In this document: in pieces, positions 48,501-60,587 of the stretch
How the letters are laid out: each line of letters starts with the position of its first letter
Position numbering within the stretch: position 1 is the stretch's first letter
Source: Hypericum androsaemum
Lineage: Eukaryota > Streptophyta > Magnoliopsida > Malpighiales > Hypericaceae
Assembly: GCA_963995505.1 (NCBI GenBank)
Contig: OZ023198.1
Span: 8,456,558-8,520,557, forward strand
Length of the DNA stretch: 64,000 nucleotides
Reading direction: 5' to 3'
Program-made: the position numbers and the translations under genes
The notes under the pieces: model-generated
The model's database searches: none
What the model was told of the DNA's origin: nothing
The model's input: only the letters and a program-made list of their open reading frames with translations

Positions 48501-48827
48501 GTGTTGTATCAGACAAATAGTGCGCCCCTTGTCGCTTCGTCCCTCATTTCCATTTCCTGGTGCAGGTACTGTCTGGCAGATGATCGCTTGGAAGAAGCGG
48601 TCAAGTTTCTGGATCTGGGTGATCAAGCCGGTTGGCAATTGCTCCAGGTCGGAGTCTGTACATCGTTTCTATCAAGCATTGCACTACTGTGATACCATGT
48701 CTGCAACTATAATTATGGTGATAACAATGTTGATCCTCTGCAGGCAATGCTGAACCCGGACTTCCGAAAGCGGCCTATTGCGGGAGCTGTGCTCAATCAT
48801 CGGTTCATGACCGGAGCTGTCCTATGA
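45537..48827 (+). CDS. Plastid-type protein kinase-like protein, probably a pseudokinase
   Basis: Twelve exons: 45537-45736, 46437-46535, 46662-46719, 46815-46895, 46996-47067, 47151-47395, 47485-47556, 47645-47761, 47838-47919, 48084-48130, 48566-48647, 48744-48827 (1239 nt, 412 aa), GT-AG and in frame throughout. The first 45 residues (Ser/Arg/Pro-rich, few acids) look like a transit peptide. A protein kinase fold is suggested by SVILKVYPG (Lys119 as the beta-3 lysine), then SGLAFMHDHDRLHQSLGPSS, where the HRD loop is degenerate although Asn252 remains, and RLRDLAFSVD, where DFG has become Asp268-Leu-Ala. The C-terminal RKRPIAGAVLNHRFM matches the kinase C-lobe end. The sequence is conserved across plants in my memory, but I know no assigned function. 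Confidence 0.88.
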
Positions 48828-49984
48828 GTTGCACTGGTTTAAGTTTAACGGATGTAAATAACAAGTCACACATTTAAGCGTTAAGGGAAATGTTGCTCTT
48901 GCTTCTCCATGCTCACGCAGCCTACAGTGGGATCGGTTCTCCGCTTCGGTTCAGATGCCCCCGGATGACGGTTGGACTGGTCCGACCACATGTTTCAAAA
49001 CAATCTTGCAACGTGAAGATAAGAGAAATAACTAACGAAATATTCGTACAAATCTAAATATTTTCCTAAAATGGGTAGAATTCGGATTTTAATATCCTTT
49101 GTTTCTAACTTTTGGGATGAAAAAGTTAAAAATTATCTAAACCGCACAATCCATGCAATCGCCGTAAAATGTGCGGTTTAATTGGTGTTGTCGCATTAAT
49201 TATACAAATAAATAATAAAAGTACATGACGTTAGTAATGGAAAAAATTTATAAAACTTTTATGATACTTTTTTATTATTATTACATCGTGGCAGTCAAAT
49301 TGAGTGGGATCATGGAATGAAAACCATGGGCTATTTAGGTGGAGATCTGTTGGCTTCGGAAACCATTTGTTTCTAGGGGGAAGACTAGCACGACCCCTTT
49401 ATATTCTTTAGCGGATTTTTTAATATTTATAGTCAAAACAGATTTTATTTTAAAATGCGAAATTTTTAATTCCAAACATTTTTGAATAAATTCAATTTCT
49501 TTTGAACTTTGATCAACTTGTATTTAACTTTTTCTTTTACCCACGTGAGATGAGTTGCTTTTCAGCTTTTACTATTTTTCGAATTCACGACTTTTCTTTC
49601 GATGTTTATATTTTGAATAAAATGCTTGAATGTATAAATTTGAGGTCCGTTTTTCTAGTGTATTGTCTAAATTCTTAAGGTTAATTTTTAGTTTAAGGTC
49701 TGATGGTTTCATGTTTCATAAAATATTCTTTTGAAAATAGTAATTTTGATGTGGTTTTCTCCAATTTAAAACTCTAGTAATTACTGTGGATCTTGCGTTT
49801 TATTTTTACCCTTTTTTTGCGTTACTTACATTGGTGTGCCCTGTGAGCTTACCGGTACCAATAGGGTTCAAATGCAGTGGGACATGGGTAATCCCTACTG
49901 AAAGGGATAGAGGCAATATTAGAAATACAATAATTAAAATAATTAAAAAAATATCAACAAAATAATACAATTTATGGAAATACA

Positions 49985-50300
49985 AGTATGGGAATATTGG
50001 TTTCCATTTTCTCGGATATTGATTTCGTTCTACTATGATATTGGTTTCATTCTACTATGATATTGATTTCCCTTTTCTATGTTATTTGTTTCATTCTACT
50101 ATGACATTGGTTTCATTCTACTATGATATTGGTTTCATTCCACCGTGATATTGGTTTTCATCTTCTCCAATATTGGTATCTCATTATAAGTAAAAATGTA
50201 TACCATTTGAATGTATTGGTTTCATTCTTCTCGAATATTGGTATCATCATTCTAGGATATTGATATCGTTCTACTTTAATATTGATATCATTCATCTATG
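49985..50300 (+). repeat. Degenerate minisatellite, TATTGGTTTCATTCTACTATGA units
   Basis: Roughly 12 units of about 22-24 bp, alternating TTGGTTTCATTC and TTGATTTC/TTGATATC variants with TTCTCGGA or CTACTATGA endings. Confidence 0.7.
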
Positions 50301-50469
50301 AATTTTTGCTAAAATTTTAAGCACTAAGTTCAAACAACAACCAAACACCAACATAAAGTCTCAATCTTTAAATACAAAATTCTCCAGAATTACAACCTCA
50401 CAAAATCAGCAACCCGAATTTCCCAGAACCAGGAGCTCGAGAGAGAAGCCCTCGTCGGGAGAGCGATCT

Positions 50470-50495
50470 GGGGGGGGGGGGGGGGGGGGGGGGGG
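50470..50495 (+). repeat. Run of 26 G followed by further G-tracts
   Basis: An uninterrupted G26 is followed by TTGACGGGGACGGGGGGCGG and more G runs to about 50525. The exact length may be uncertain because such homopolymers are hard to sequence. The segment could fold as a G-quadruplex. Confidence 0.8.
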
Positions 50496-51554
50496 TTGAC
50501 GGGGACGGGGGGCGGGGGAGGGGAGATGACTTTTTTTTGTGGGATTATATAGAAAAATGGTGGAACCCTAATGAGTATGATTGGATAAAAACTCGAAAAT
50601 ACCCTCAACAGATTCTGACCATCAGATCTGTAAAAAAAGAATTTGATCAAATCTAAAGGCCCATATTTAGTCCATACCATGAGGATGTTTTTTATGTAGT
50701 CCCCCTGAATCCAAATCCGTACCGATAACATACTTATTTTCCATTTCAGGAAAATTATTTTAGAGTAACTCCATATTAAGTATAACTTCATAAGTCTCTC
50801 ATTTTTTTAATTTGCGTGAATTCTATATTATTTATATTCTTTTATATATTTTATTAAACGTTGTCCGTTCCTGGTTTTATAATAAAGTTTTTATTTTTCA
50901 GGGAAAAAAGTGGTTTTTTATAAACTAAATTGGCAAATTAACTAATATGAATTATCATTATTCAACTAAAAGTTTCAAATAGAAGGAAAAATAAACTAAA
51001 TGCAGAGAAAGTCAAATTATCTTAATTGTTTTTGAAGAGAAAGTTAAAGTATCTTTATCATTTGGAGAGGAATGAAATGAGAAGAAATTGACATTTAACA
51101 TTTTAAAAGAATATTTTCCCTCATTTTTTTTACTAATTCAATTTTCTTCCTTCTTTCTCTATTGTTACCCTTTCCGACCAAAAGCTAAATAGTGACCGAG
51201 GTTAGGTGCACCAATCCCTTCAAATTTTTTTTAATCCCTTCAATTTCCCCCTCCGCATTTTTCAGACCAATGACCCCTAATTTTCTTCACCTACCCACCC
51301 ACCACTCTCCCTATTAGTCCCCATTTCTCTATCCATCCTCCCTCCCTCCCTCCCTATAGCAATAAATATTTGGGTTGATTATTCGGATATTCATTGAGTC
51401 GGGTTAAAATTTTGAAAAAATATCGTGAAATTTCTAATAAATATTTAATTTTATTGTCTTTTCAATATTCGAACTTAAAATTTGTTAATTAAACTTGAAC
51501 AATTCTTACGGGTTAATCTATTTGCAATTACTTGCATGAATAAATAAAGAAAAA

Positions 51555-51822
51555 ATTACTCTCAGTATTTGGTAAATAGACGTTGGAGACCATATATTTT
51601 GTCTTTTGATTTGTAGCCACTCTAGTTTATTTTTATTAATACGGTGGAGGTATGAGATGATTCCAAGAATATAATAATCATTTCAGGATTAAAAATATAT
51701 AAATAGATTGATGACATCAGTTAGGAACATGAAAGTATAATAAAAAATAAATTATAAGGACTAAAAAAATCAGAAGACAAACTAGAGACTCTCCATCGTC
51801 TATTTTACCGAACACTAAGATC
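51555..51822. repeat. MITE-like inverted-repeat element upstream of CBR1
   Basis: The left arm has GTATTTGGTAAATAGACG, GGAGAC and TTGTCTTTTGATTT. The reverse complement of the right arm has GTGTTCGGTAAAATAGACG, GGAGAG and TTGTCTTCTGATTT. Arms are about 65 bp. The element ends 125 bp before the CBR1 ATG. No clean target duplication was found. Confidence 0.6.
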
Positions 51823-51947
51823 AATAAAAAAAAACCCCACACCGGACCAAACAAAACACAAATAGAAGAGTCCAACAATAAGCACCCATTTGGCTGATCC
51901 ACTTCACCCCTCCTCTGTAACACTTTGCAGCTTGTTAAGGGCCTTAG

Positions 51948-54900
51948 ATGGATTTGGGATTCATGGGCACAGTTGATCCCCAGATCCTTGTGGGTGTTGC
52001 TGTTGCCATTGTGGCTATTGGGATTGGCGCTATCTTCCTCTTCTCCTCCAAGAAGCCTAAAGGTCTCACCTTTGTCTCCTAATCAGACTAAAGTTTCAAT
52101 CTTTTTCTCTGGGTTCTTCCATTCGTTTCATGAACTTGATGGGTTCTGGGAATTCAGCTTCTTGGAGCTCACCTGGGGTACATTTGGCCCCTATCGGTCA
52201 TGCACCAAGCAGAAGTTTCAAAATGGTTGAAGTTGTTGCCTTTGGAATTTTGCTGTCATTTCTTGGTTGTTTTATAGCTGCATGTCTCTGATGAATTAAG
52301 CAGTCTTACTTTATTCGATTGGTGTTCTGTGCTTTCTTTTGTCGTTTCGGAGTTTGCTCAATTTTGCTTCTTAGATGGATTTTGTACAAGGCTCATTTGG
52401 CTGCAGCACTTGGTCTGTTCTGTACTTCTGTGGGCTTCTGTTTTACTGATCCTGAGGTGTTTGCTTGGTAGGTTGTTTGGATCCTGAGAACTTCAAGCAG
52501 TTTAAACTCGTTAAGCGCGCACAGCTGAGTCATAATGTTGCAAAGTTTACCTTTGAGCTTCCTACGCCAACATCGGTTTTGGGACTTCCGATTGGGCAGC
52601 ATATAAGTTGCAGGTTTGAACCACTTGTTTTCGTTGGATTTGCTAGGTTGAGAGCGTTTGTTATGTAATATCTTCATTTTAGGCATTCTTTTGTGCTGAA
52701 GAATTTATGAGCTCTCTATTGGAGGAGATTGATTGCTGATTTTTTAGTCCATATTTCTTCCTATTTATGATGTTCTACGATCTTTCTGCTGCCTGTCTTC
52801 TTGAGCAGAGGCAAGGATAGCCAGGGTGAAGAGGTTATTAAGCCGTATACTCCAACTACATTGGACTCTGACGTTGGACGCTTTGAACTTGTCATTAAGG
52901 TACCAATGAGAACTTAAAAGTTCAAGAATTTGTTCTTTTTGACAGGGTCCATGCCATTTTGAATTTAAAATATGCTCTTCATTCTGCTGTTTGCAGATGT
53001 ATCCACAAGGGAGGATGTCTCACCATTTTCGTGAGATGCGTGTCGGTGATCATCTTGCCGTGAAGGGGCCCAAGGTACCTGTACTTGTTTTCCAAACCAT
53101 TATGCAATAATATCTTTTATGAAAAAAACACATGGATGGATACTCTGGCTATCTTTATGTTGTTTTTCTTGTCTTGCATCCTAGGAAACTTGTTGTCATT
53201 GTTCAATAAGGAAGAAAAAAAACCAGTGAAGTGCAGCTTGTATGAGGCATTAGTCATGATCTCATGGAAACTTGCGAGTATGGACTTTGTTTCATGAATA
53301 AGTTCTGAGCGTTATAATTCGGAAGTGATTAGGAAAATGAAGCTTTGCTTCCTAGATGATACATTGACAACAACGAAGATTCAAGTAATCATCACTAGAA
53401 AGCTTTTTTTAGTGAATCGTACTTTATTTTTTTACTTGGTTATTATTTAAAGCATACTGCACTTTTTTTGACTTGGTTATTATTGCATTGTGGTTTTAAG
53501 GCAAGATAGGTTTCTTATTTGGAAAACCGTTGTTTCAACAGGGACGCTTTAGGTATCAACCAGGTCAAGTTAGAGCTTTTGGGATGATTGCTGGAGGATC
53601 TGGCATTACACCAATGTTTCAGGTATGCTGTTGATGAGTTACTTAAATTTGATGGTTTCAGCTAGTTTAATTAGGGCAGTATTGCCTGATATTGATTATT
53701 ATTGATGCCTATACTTCAGGTTGCTAGGGCGATTCTAGAAAACCCAAAAGACCAGACGAAGGTGCACCTTATTTATGCCAATGTAACATATGAAGACATT
53801 CTATTGAAGGTGAATATCCCATCTCTATCCTAACAAGCTCCATGTTCCTTTTAATTATTAAGCGGTTATGCTTGTTAAAGTCCCAATCCACAGAGCCAGA
53901 CCTAGCTTTTGCATTCGCAATCGTGTTCCACTTTTTGCAGATTCCCAGTAACCAAGAATACTATATTATAGGTCCAAGTTTTGCTTATGTTTTGTTCTTG
54001 TAAATTTTTTCGATGATATGGGGTCTCGAGCATGGAGACCATGAACCATGGAATTCTAGGCAACATATGGTTATTCCGACATTATTGTCGTCTTTATCAT
54101 GTGCCATGTTTGATCAAGTACTTATTTAATTGCACTATCATATCCTTAACCGCAAGTTAGTTAACAATGTTATGCCTCATTTCACAATAATTGAACAGAT
54201 GGATCATATTGAATGTTGCATATTCTTTTTCAACATTTCTGAAACTTAACTTTCCTTGGAGAAAGCCAATAGAAGTACTTCAGTTGTCGGTACTAACTTT
54301 TATGCATGAGAACAAAAAGATATTGGATGCATCTAATATGACATTGGAACTTGAATAACCATTCAAAGTTATTGAAAATGATCTTTCCTATGCATGCAAA
54401 CCAGTTGACGCTTGAAAACTTGTCAAAATTATGCATACATTAATTTGTTCTGTGCAATTAATTTGCTGAAACTAATTTATTGATAGCATTTTTAGATTCT
54501 TGCTCGTCTTCGAGTCTTCTGCGCCACTGAATACTCATGAAATAGTCTTCAACATCTATACAGAATGATTGGTTATCATTTATTTGCAGGAAGAGTTGGA
54601 TGATCTTGCTGCCAAGTACCCTGGTCGCTTCAATATCTACTATGTCCTAAATCAGGTTGGTAGTTGCTGAGTGAACTGCCACCACTTTTCTGTTGGAGTT
54701 TCATGTGGAACCAACTTATTCTTAAGGTGCAATTGTATCTAAAGTTGCCAACTTGCATGTGGCTTTATGATTAATACTACTGCTCTAATACACTATGCTT
54801 TGTCCTCAGCCTCCAGAAGTATGGGACGGAGGTGTCGGATTCGTGTCAAAGGAAATGATTCAGTCTCATTGCCCTGCACCGGCCGCCGATATCAAGGTAC

Positions 54901-55113
54901 GTCTCCTTCTAACATGGACACCCCCCTAGTACGGTGCCCACTCGTTGCTTACAACTCTTCAAGTTTCAGCATAAAGCTGCTGTGAGGAAATGCCACTGAC
55001 TATGGCTCATGAATTTACAGATTCTCAGGTGCGGGCCGCCACCAATGAACAAGGCCATGGCTGCTCACCTTGAAGCTCTTGACTACGCTCCTGAAATGCA
55101 GTTCCAATTCTGA
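51948..55113 (+). CDS. CBR1: NADH-cytochrome b5 reductase (CBR1 type)
   Basis: ER-anchored flavoenzyme that passes electrons from NADH to cytochrome b5 for fatty-acid desaturation and related reactions. Nine exons: 51948-52062, 52472-52613, 52809-52899, 52997-53074, 53542-53622, 53720-53809, 54590-54655, 54810-54896, 55021-55113 (843 nt, 280 aa; family about 280). A membrane anchor covers about residues 12-32 ([18 protein letters not shown]). The FAD site is KPYTPTTLD (Tyr99, Thr100) with GRMSHHF downstream; the NADH site is [10 protein letters not shown] (160-169) and CGPPPM (254-259). The C-terminus EMQFQF matches the plant family. All introns are GT-AG. The anchor plus length favours CBR1 over the mitochondrial CBR2 type. 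Confidence 0.96.
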
Positions 55114-55904
55114 TTTGCTCGTATTCGAAAACTCGCGGACCCTTTTTTTTTTCTTGGAAAGCACTTGCTATGTGTAGTTCACAAGGCCAATAAATGAAGA
55201 TTCCAGGGAGAGGAGGTTCATATTTGGAGTGATACTGTTAAAATTGTAGCTTAAGTAGAGGATCAAAGTAGTCACTATGTTCCGCCGGTTAAAAGTTATC
55301 TGATAAAAGCATTTTCCTATCCATACAAGTCAGACAATACTATGTTATTTGCTATCTTGTTTTGGTACTATTTACTTTGTTTATACGGGTTATAAGAATT
55401 TTTACGGATCAATTCAAAGGAATTCATTAGGTGTATTATCTAAACTATTCATTTTGTCTTGAAATCTTTTGCACATAATTTTTTTTAATAAAAATTAAAA
55501 GACGGTCACCATTATTTGAAAAAAAAAACAAAAACTATACTATTGTCTATACCATATTATGCCGCAAAAAAATTATACCATATCATGGATCATAAAGATT
55601 CATGGTAACATTGAAAATCAAATAATTAGATTCTTGTAATGAAACTAAAAAGAGACTTGAGAAAAAAAAATTATCAAAAACTAAAGAATAACCAAGGAAT
55701 CAATTCATAATAAGAAACAAAATCGTTAGTCTTTCTGAACTTATCAATATATGTTCTCTGATAATCAACACCAAGGAATCATACGATTCAATATTTTCAA
55801 TTCGTAACATAAAGATGTGTCTCTGATAATCAACACCAAGGAATCATATGATTCATTATTTTAAGCGGCAACTGTTGTGACATACGCATGGCTTTCGTAG
55901 CTGA

Positions 55905-56456
55905 TCAGGCTCTAGCAACTGTTGAGATGGGTACCTGACCAGCTTCTTTTATCTTCTGCATAATGGAAGGTAGAAGATGAACACTACATGAAAATTGGGT
56001 TCAGCAATTAGGGATTCTGTAGAAAATGTTTTGAAGTATCACTTACATTAGACAAACTAACCCATAAATCCAATGTTGTTAAAGCACCTATTTCCCCTGA
56101 CGAAACAGATCTTACTACAGTTGCATTGTACTCCGGGCCTTCACCTCGCAAGTCCTCTATGGTGCAGCGAAGGAATTCCAAAATACACTATCCAACATAT
56201 ATTCTTAATTATGAGTCGGCTCAAGTAATTGTATCATCTCGAGTTCAGAAGTAACAAGCACAAACAAGAACTTTTGATGTATCTAGATCCATGACTAGTC
56301 CTCCGTATTGTTATCACTTAATTATATTGGACGAAATCAGATGGTGGAGACTAAGTGACACATTTGGAGTGAGATGGGAGGTCTTACATGGGTCAAAGGA
56401 GAATTGTTCAATCTTCTCCCGAGTAACATCAAGAATTATCCCAGGTCTTGTACATA
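55905..56456 (-). pseudogene. Exon fragments of an unidentified gene
   Basis: Three minus-strand pieces look like spliced exons. About 56456-56390 reads CRPGIILDVTREKIEQFSFD and ends at GTAAGA. About 56190-56046 reads [20 protein letters not shown], then [20 protein letters not shown], ending at GTAAGTG (56045-56039). About 55958-55909 follows a TTATGCAG acceptor and reads KIKEAGQVPISTVARA before a stop. Codon pattern and sites look genuine, but I do not recognise the protein and see no start. It may be part of a larger gene or a remnant. Confidence 0.4.
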
Positions 56457-56458
56457 GA

Positions 56459-56495
56459 GTATCGTGATTGAGATTATGTAAATCAATCACGATAC
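56459..56495. repeat. Perfect 13-bp inverted repeat with 11-base loop
   Basis: GTATCGTGATTGA at 56459-56471 pairs with TCAATCACGATAC at 56483-56495. Confidence 0.7.
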
Positions 56496-56884
56496 CTGCC
56501 TACCTAATAAACAGAGACAGTATTCCCCAAAATAATTTTAAAAAGGAACAGGTTCCATGCATAAGGTATAATATGGAACAAGCTTAGTACATTGAGTCCA
56601 ACTATACTTACCTGCTCCTCCCTAAATACACCAACTACCGCAAAACGGACACGAGCAGGATTCAACATGGGGCCCAAAATTAATAAAATATTCTACTGTT
56701 TCAGTGTATATATGTAATCCAAAAAAATTGAAGTTTGTAAGGTTGAGATTGAAAAGTTGGTATTATGTTTAATAATTAATATATATATATATATATTTTA
56801 AAATTTTGGGTAGGATCTAAGCAAAATCTTATATATCCATATTCATGTCTTTATTTTATTCAAATATATGGATCCAAACAAGAT

Positions 56885-56976
56885 CTGGATCAAAACCTAG
56901 TCAAAATCAACAGATCTTGAACTTTTCGGTCTGGATCAAAACCTAGTCAAAATCAACAGATCTTGAACTTTTCGGT
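56885..56976 (+). repeat. Tandem duplication, two 46-bp units
   Basis: CTGGATCAAAACCTAGTCAA to TTTTCGGT is repeated without change at a 46-bp offset. Confidence 0.8.
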
Positions 56977-58783
56977 CTGAATCAACCCTTAGGTTAAGGG
57001 TCTAATTTTCATCCCTACTTTTCACATCTACCTAATATATTTCTCCAACACAACCAAAATCTCTTTTATTCAAAAGTTCATTTATTTATACTTTTTACCA
57101 TTTTTGGTAGCATGGAGGGGCGCACAACTCGGATCCAAAACGGACGGTTGCTGCCAAGCACCACACAGAGCGCCTTTAAGACCGTTGAATTGATCGGACA
57201 GTCCAGATGACACACATCTCAAGGACATGAGGTCAACCAATTTTTGGACGAATTCACCTTTGTGTTTATCATTTTTTAAAAAAAACTTAAATAATTTTTC
57301 AAGTTTTTTCTTAAAATGATGAACGAACTACATAAGTTGGAATCCAAATACAAGAAATGTGATGAAGATGAAGCTGGGCTATTGTTTCTTCATAAGCATG
57401 ATCGTATTTCACTCTTTAATGCATCAACTTAGCAAAATTTTATGAATTTAGATTTATTTATTATCTTTAGTTTTGGAAATATTCATGCCAAGTTGAAAGT
57501 AGTAAGGATATGGTAGAGCACACGACGAAAGAATGTTCTTGCTTTTCAAAATTTATAATTAGATTAAGTGATCATCTGAAGGTCTTAACTGATAGAGGAC
57601 TTGAGAGGAAGTTGAGTGGGCAACACTTTTAGTAAAGGTCATTAGTTCGGTGTGGTTGATGCTTACTTGTGGACAATCAATAGTGAAGTGTGGAGGTATG
57701 ATGATTCGTGTGGTTTTTAGTTATGTTTGTGCGTCTTTCGTTCATTTCGCTTTTGTTCCATTGAGTCTTGTGTTATTTTATATTTTGGTGTCATGAGAGT
57801 GACTTTTACGTTGTGACATGTTTTGCAGGTGTTTTGGTAATTTGGTATGAAAAAAAGACAAATAGATGAGCGGTTAATATTAAAGTTGCAATAGATTAAA
57901 TATGAGCTATCAACAGACTTATTTCAATGACCCAATAGTTTTGGTACAATCAGTGAATTACTTTGGTGGAAAATGTAAGGAGCCACTGTGAAGACGTCTC
58001 CATCCCGGCAATTGAAACTTGAACTTGGGAATGTCTTGCTTCGCATGTTTACTTGGAATTTGATCTCAATTATGCGATACCTCATCTTTAACATGTAATT
58101 TTGAATAGCAAAACTAATGTTATGCTAGGTGGCAAGCTCAGGTTCATAGTCTCTCCCTTTCGTTTTGAGGTACAAAATTTGAGTGTGCTTCCAAAAAATA
58201 TGGAATCATCAAAACGTCGACATACATATAGCACTTTCTGTGGCATGGCTTCAAGCCTGTCTACTAAGATCTTAGACACACTCAAAACTTGAAATATGCA
58301 CAAAGTAAGCTAATATGCAAGCATAATTCACAACATGCGGATAAAAGGGTGTATTTGTAATTGCAAGTTCACATCTAATCACATGCTCTTTCCACACAAG
58401 CATATTACTTCTCTCCTTTTCCATGAAAATATGTCATGTGGCACTCTTCCTAACATACAAATAATTATATCGATGCAGTACACTCTTCTTAGATAGTTGA
58501 TTTTCTCTCAGAATTTTGACTAAGAATTGTGTGCCAACATAAATGTTTCTGCATTTGGGATATGAGAACATCTAGGTTAAAAAAAGTAGATGATGCAAAT
58601 CTTTTATGCTTTCTGTTGGTTACAGAATGCTTAGTTTTGATTTGAGAATGTGAGCATGAAAAAAAAATTAAGTTTATAATGATTACTTGTGCAGTGGGTT
58701 TGCGATCGCACATTAAAAGACATGACATGTATCCATATCTAATAACAAATTCTCAAGCTTAAAGTACAAACTATTAGTATAGA

Positions 58784-60260
58784 TGTCCTAGAGACAATCG
58801 ATATAAGGACATTATACTTAATGATATTCAGTTATATTATTAATGTGTATTAATAATATTCAGCATTACATAAATGAATATAATGTTTGATTGTTTGCAT
58901 ATATTCATGTTTATGTTCCCATGAACTAGTGTTGTCATTGAGAATGTGAGATCTCAGATGACTATACAAGTAGTTCTTAAACAGCCACAATCAATGATCA
59001 TCGAGAATGGGATATCGATGATGCGATTGAGATTGGTGTGCGATTTGCATCATATCCTTAAAGGATGTAGTGGTTCTCACAACTACGAGATACTAGGTAT
59101 TTCATGATGGATGCACAGATACTTTGGAGAGTATTGGCATACCCGACCGAGAAATCGTTTGGTGTATTCTATTTATGTGTCTACGGAAGTATCGGTTTGT
59201 GGAGTAGTGTAATAGTCCTCCGATTTGAGGTCAATACGCACGACATGTACGGAGTGATGGACTTTGACCATGACCAACGCTTGCACTCCTGACGGTGTAG
59301 ATACGGCATGTGTTAGGTACATCACGAAGTGCATGTGCGTGGTAGTTGAGCCAAGAATAGGATTCATTCCTCAAATAGACTTGGAGAGAATACTTGTCTT
59401 CTCATAACTAATTGGATCGTTAGTCATTGGCCAATGCACGTCACTTTTGGAATGGTGTCTAAAAGTGACAATATGATCAATTAGTAGAATGAGATAATAT
59501 GATTAAGTTATTTGGATAGACACTTCATCATGTTCTAGACTTAATCGAGTATTCGCGAATGAAAGGACCGTATCACTGTGAGCTTCACATTACAGGTAGT
59601 TGCAGTATCCTCGCAGCGTACCTCATATGTTGAGATTGTCTGGTCTATTATCTAGGGTTCGACTAAGACCATTAGTTCGACTAATCGCTTGACATGTGAG
59701 GGCCTATGGGTCACAAAACAAGTAGTCTTAGTTTACGAATTGAAGTTGGTTAGATTAAATATTAATTTGATCAAGAATATTTATTCTATTGAGAAATATT
59801 ATAATTCTATTAGATAGAATTATAATTATAATTATTTAATTAAGTTGGATTTAATTAAATACTAATATGTATAGTAAAATCTATTAGATGTTGGACATAT
59901 TGACTGGGTCAAGAAAATAATAGAATGGGCTTAGAGGCCCAAAAGGGAAGTCAATGTTGGAAGCCACTAGGGGCTTCCAACCTTGCCTGCAAAACCTACT
60001 CCTAAAAGGGTAGGAGTTGGTTAATTATTTTACTATATATATGTGTGGGTATCAAGGGTTTTCATACACAGAAATTCATTAACCTAGATACAAGACACAT
60101 ATTTTCTCTAGTTTCTTCGATAAAGAATTCTCCTAGCGAATTCTCGAAGATATCAACTGTTAAGAGTTCGTAGACGAGGACTACGTGGATACCATAGTTG
60201 AGGATTCGATCTACAACGCACTGTAAGAATTCTCTAACTATATTGTTATCTATTTTATAT
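58784..60260 (+). mobile_element. Long LTR-like segment
   Basis: Begins near TGTCCTAGAGACAATCG and is free of coding sequence for about 1.5 kb. It holds GGGCCTATGGGTCACAAAAC, a phrase common in long plant Copia LTRs, and ACTATATATATGTGTGGG (about 60030) as a possible promoter. The 3' border and target duplication were not found, and no primer site follows, so this is a tentative call. Confidence 0.45.
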
Positions 60261-60441
60261 TATACTGCCATGATCAGATTCTGTGTTGGTGAAAAATCCA
60301 AGACAAACAAGATGGATAAAATACAATGGTTATTCAGATTTAATTCATCATCAAGGTTCAGTAAGGAAGGCAACCGATTTGAGGAAGAATTTAATAAATT
60401 GAATCATCTAAGAAAAGAATATAAAAAAGACATAAAAAGAT

Positions 60442-60578
60442 GAGATAATTACTCTCAGGACCCCAGGGTCTAGTCAAATAGACTCTGAGGACCCTGTAGT
60501 TTTCCTACCAATTACTGAGCCCCTGTAGTTTGGTTATTATTATACATTCTGATCCTTGGTCCTGAGAGTAATTATCTC
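60442..60578. mobile_element. Mutator-type MITE with 9-bp target-site duplication
   Basis: 137 bp with perfect 21-bp terminal inverted repeats starting GAGATAATTACTCTCAGG. It is flanked by TAAAAAGAT at 60433-60441 and 60579-60587. The 9-bp duplication and the GAGATAATT terminus are characteristic of Mutator-like elements. It has no coding capacity. Confidence 0.92.
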
Positions 60579-60587
60579 TAAAAAGAT

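Larger units (their letters stand above)
48828..51550. other. Intergenic DNA with repeats
   Basis: 48935-49010 is a copy of the dispersed GGTTGGACTGGTCCGACCA repeat. A minisatellite and a poly-G run are listed separately. 51360-51490 resembles 6950-7130. No gene is seen; the Pro-rich minus-strand frame at 50390-50791 comes from the poly-G run. Confidence 0.5.
55114..58783. other. AT-rich intergenic DNA with gene fragments and short repeats
   Basis: Contains the unidentified exons at 55905-56456 and small repeats listed separately. 55755-55800 and 55820-55865 share TCTCTGATAATCAACACCAA and the following GGAATCATA, 65 bp apart. No complete gene is seen. Confidence 0.5.

Noticed and set aside
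50390..50791. Pro-rich minus-strand frame of 133 codons
   Set aside because: The Pro run is only the translation of the poly-G tract. No conserved motif or splice site surrounds it.
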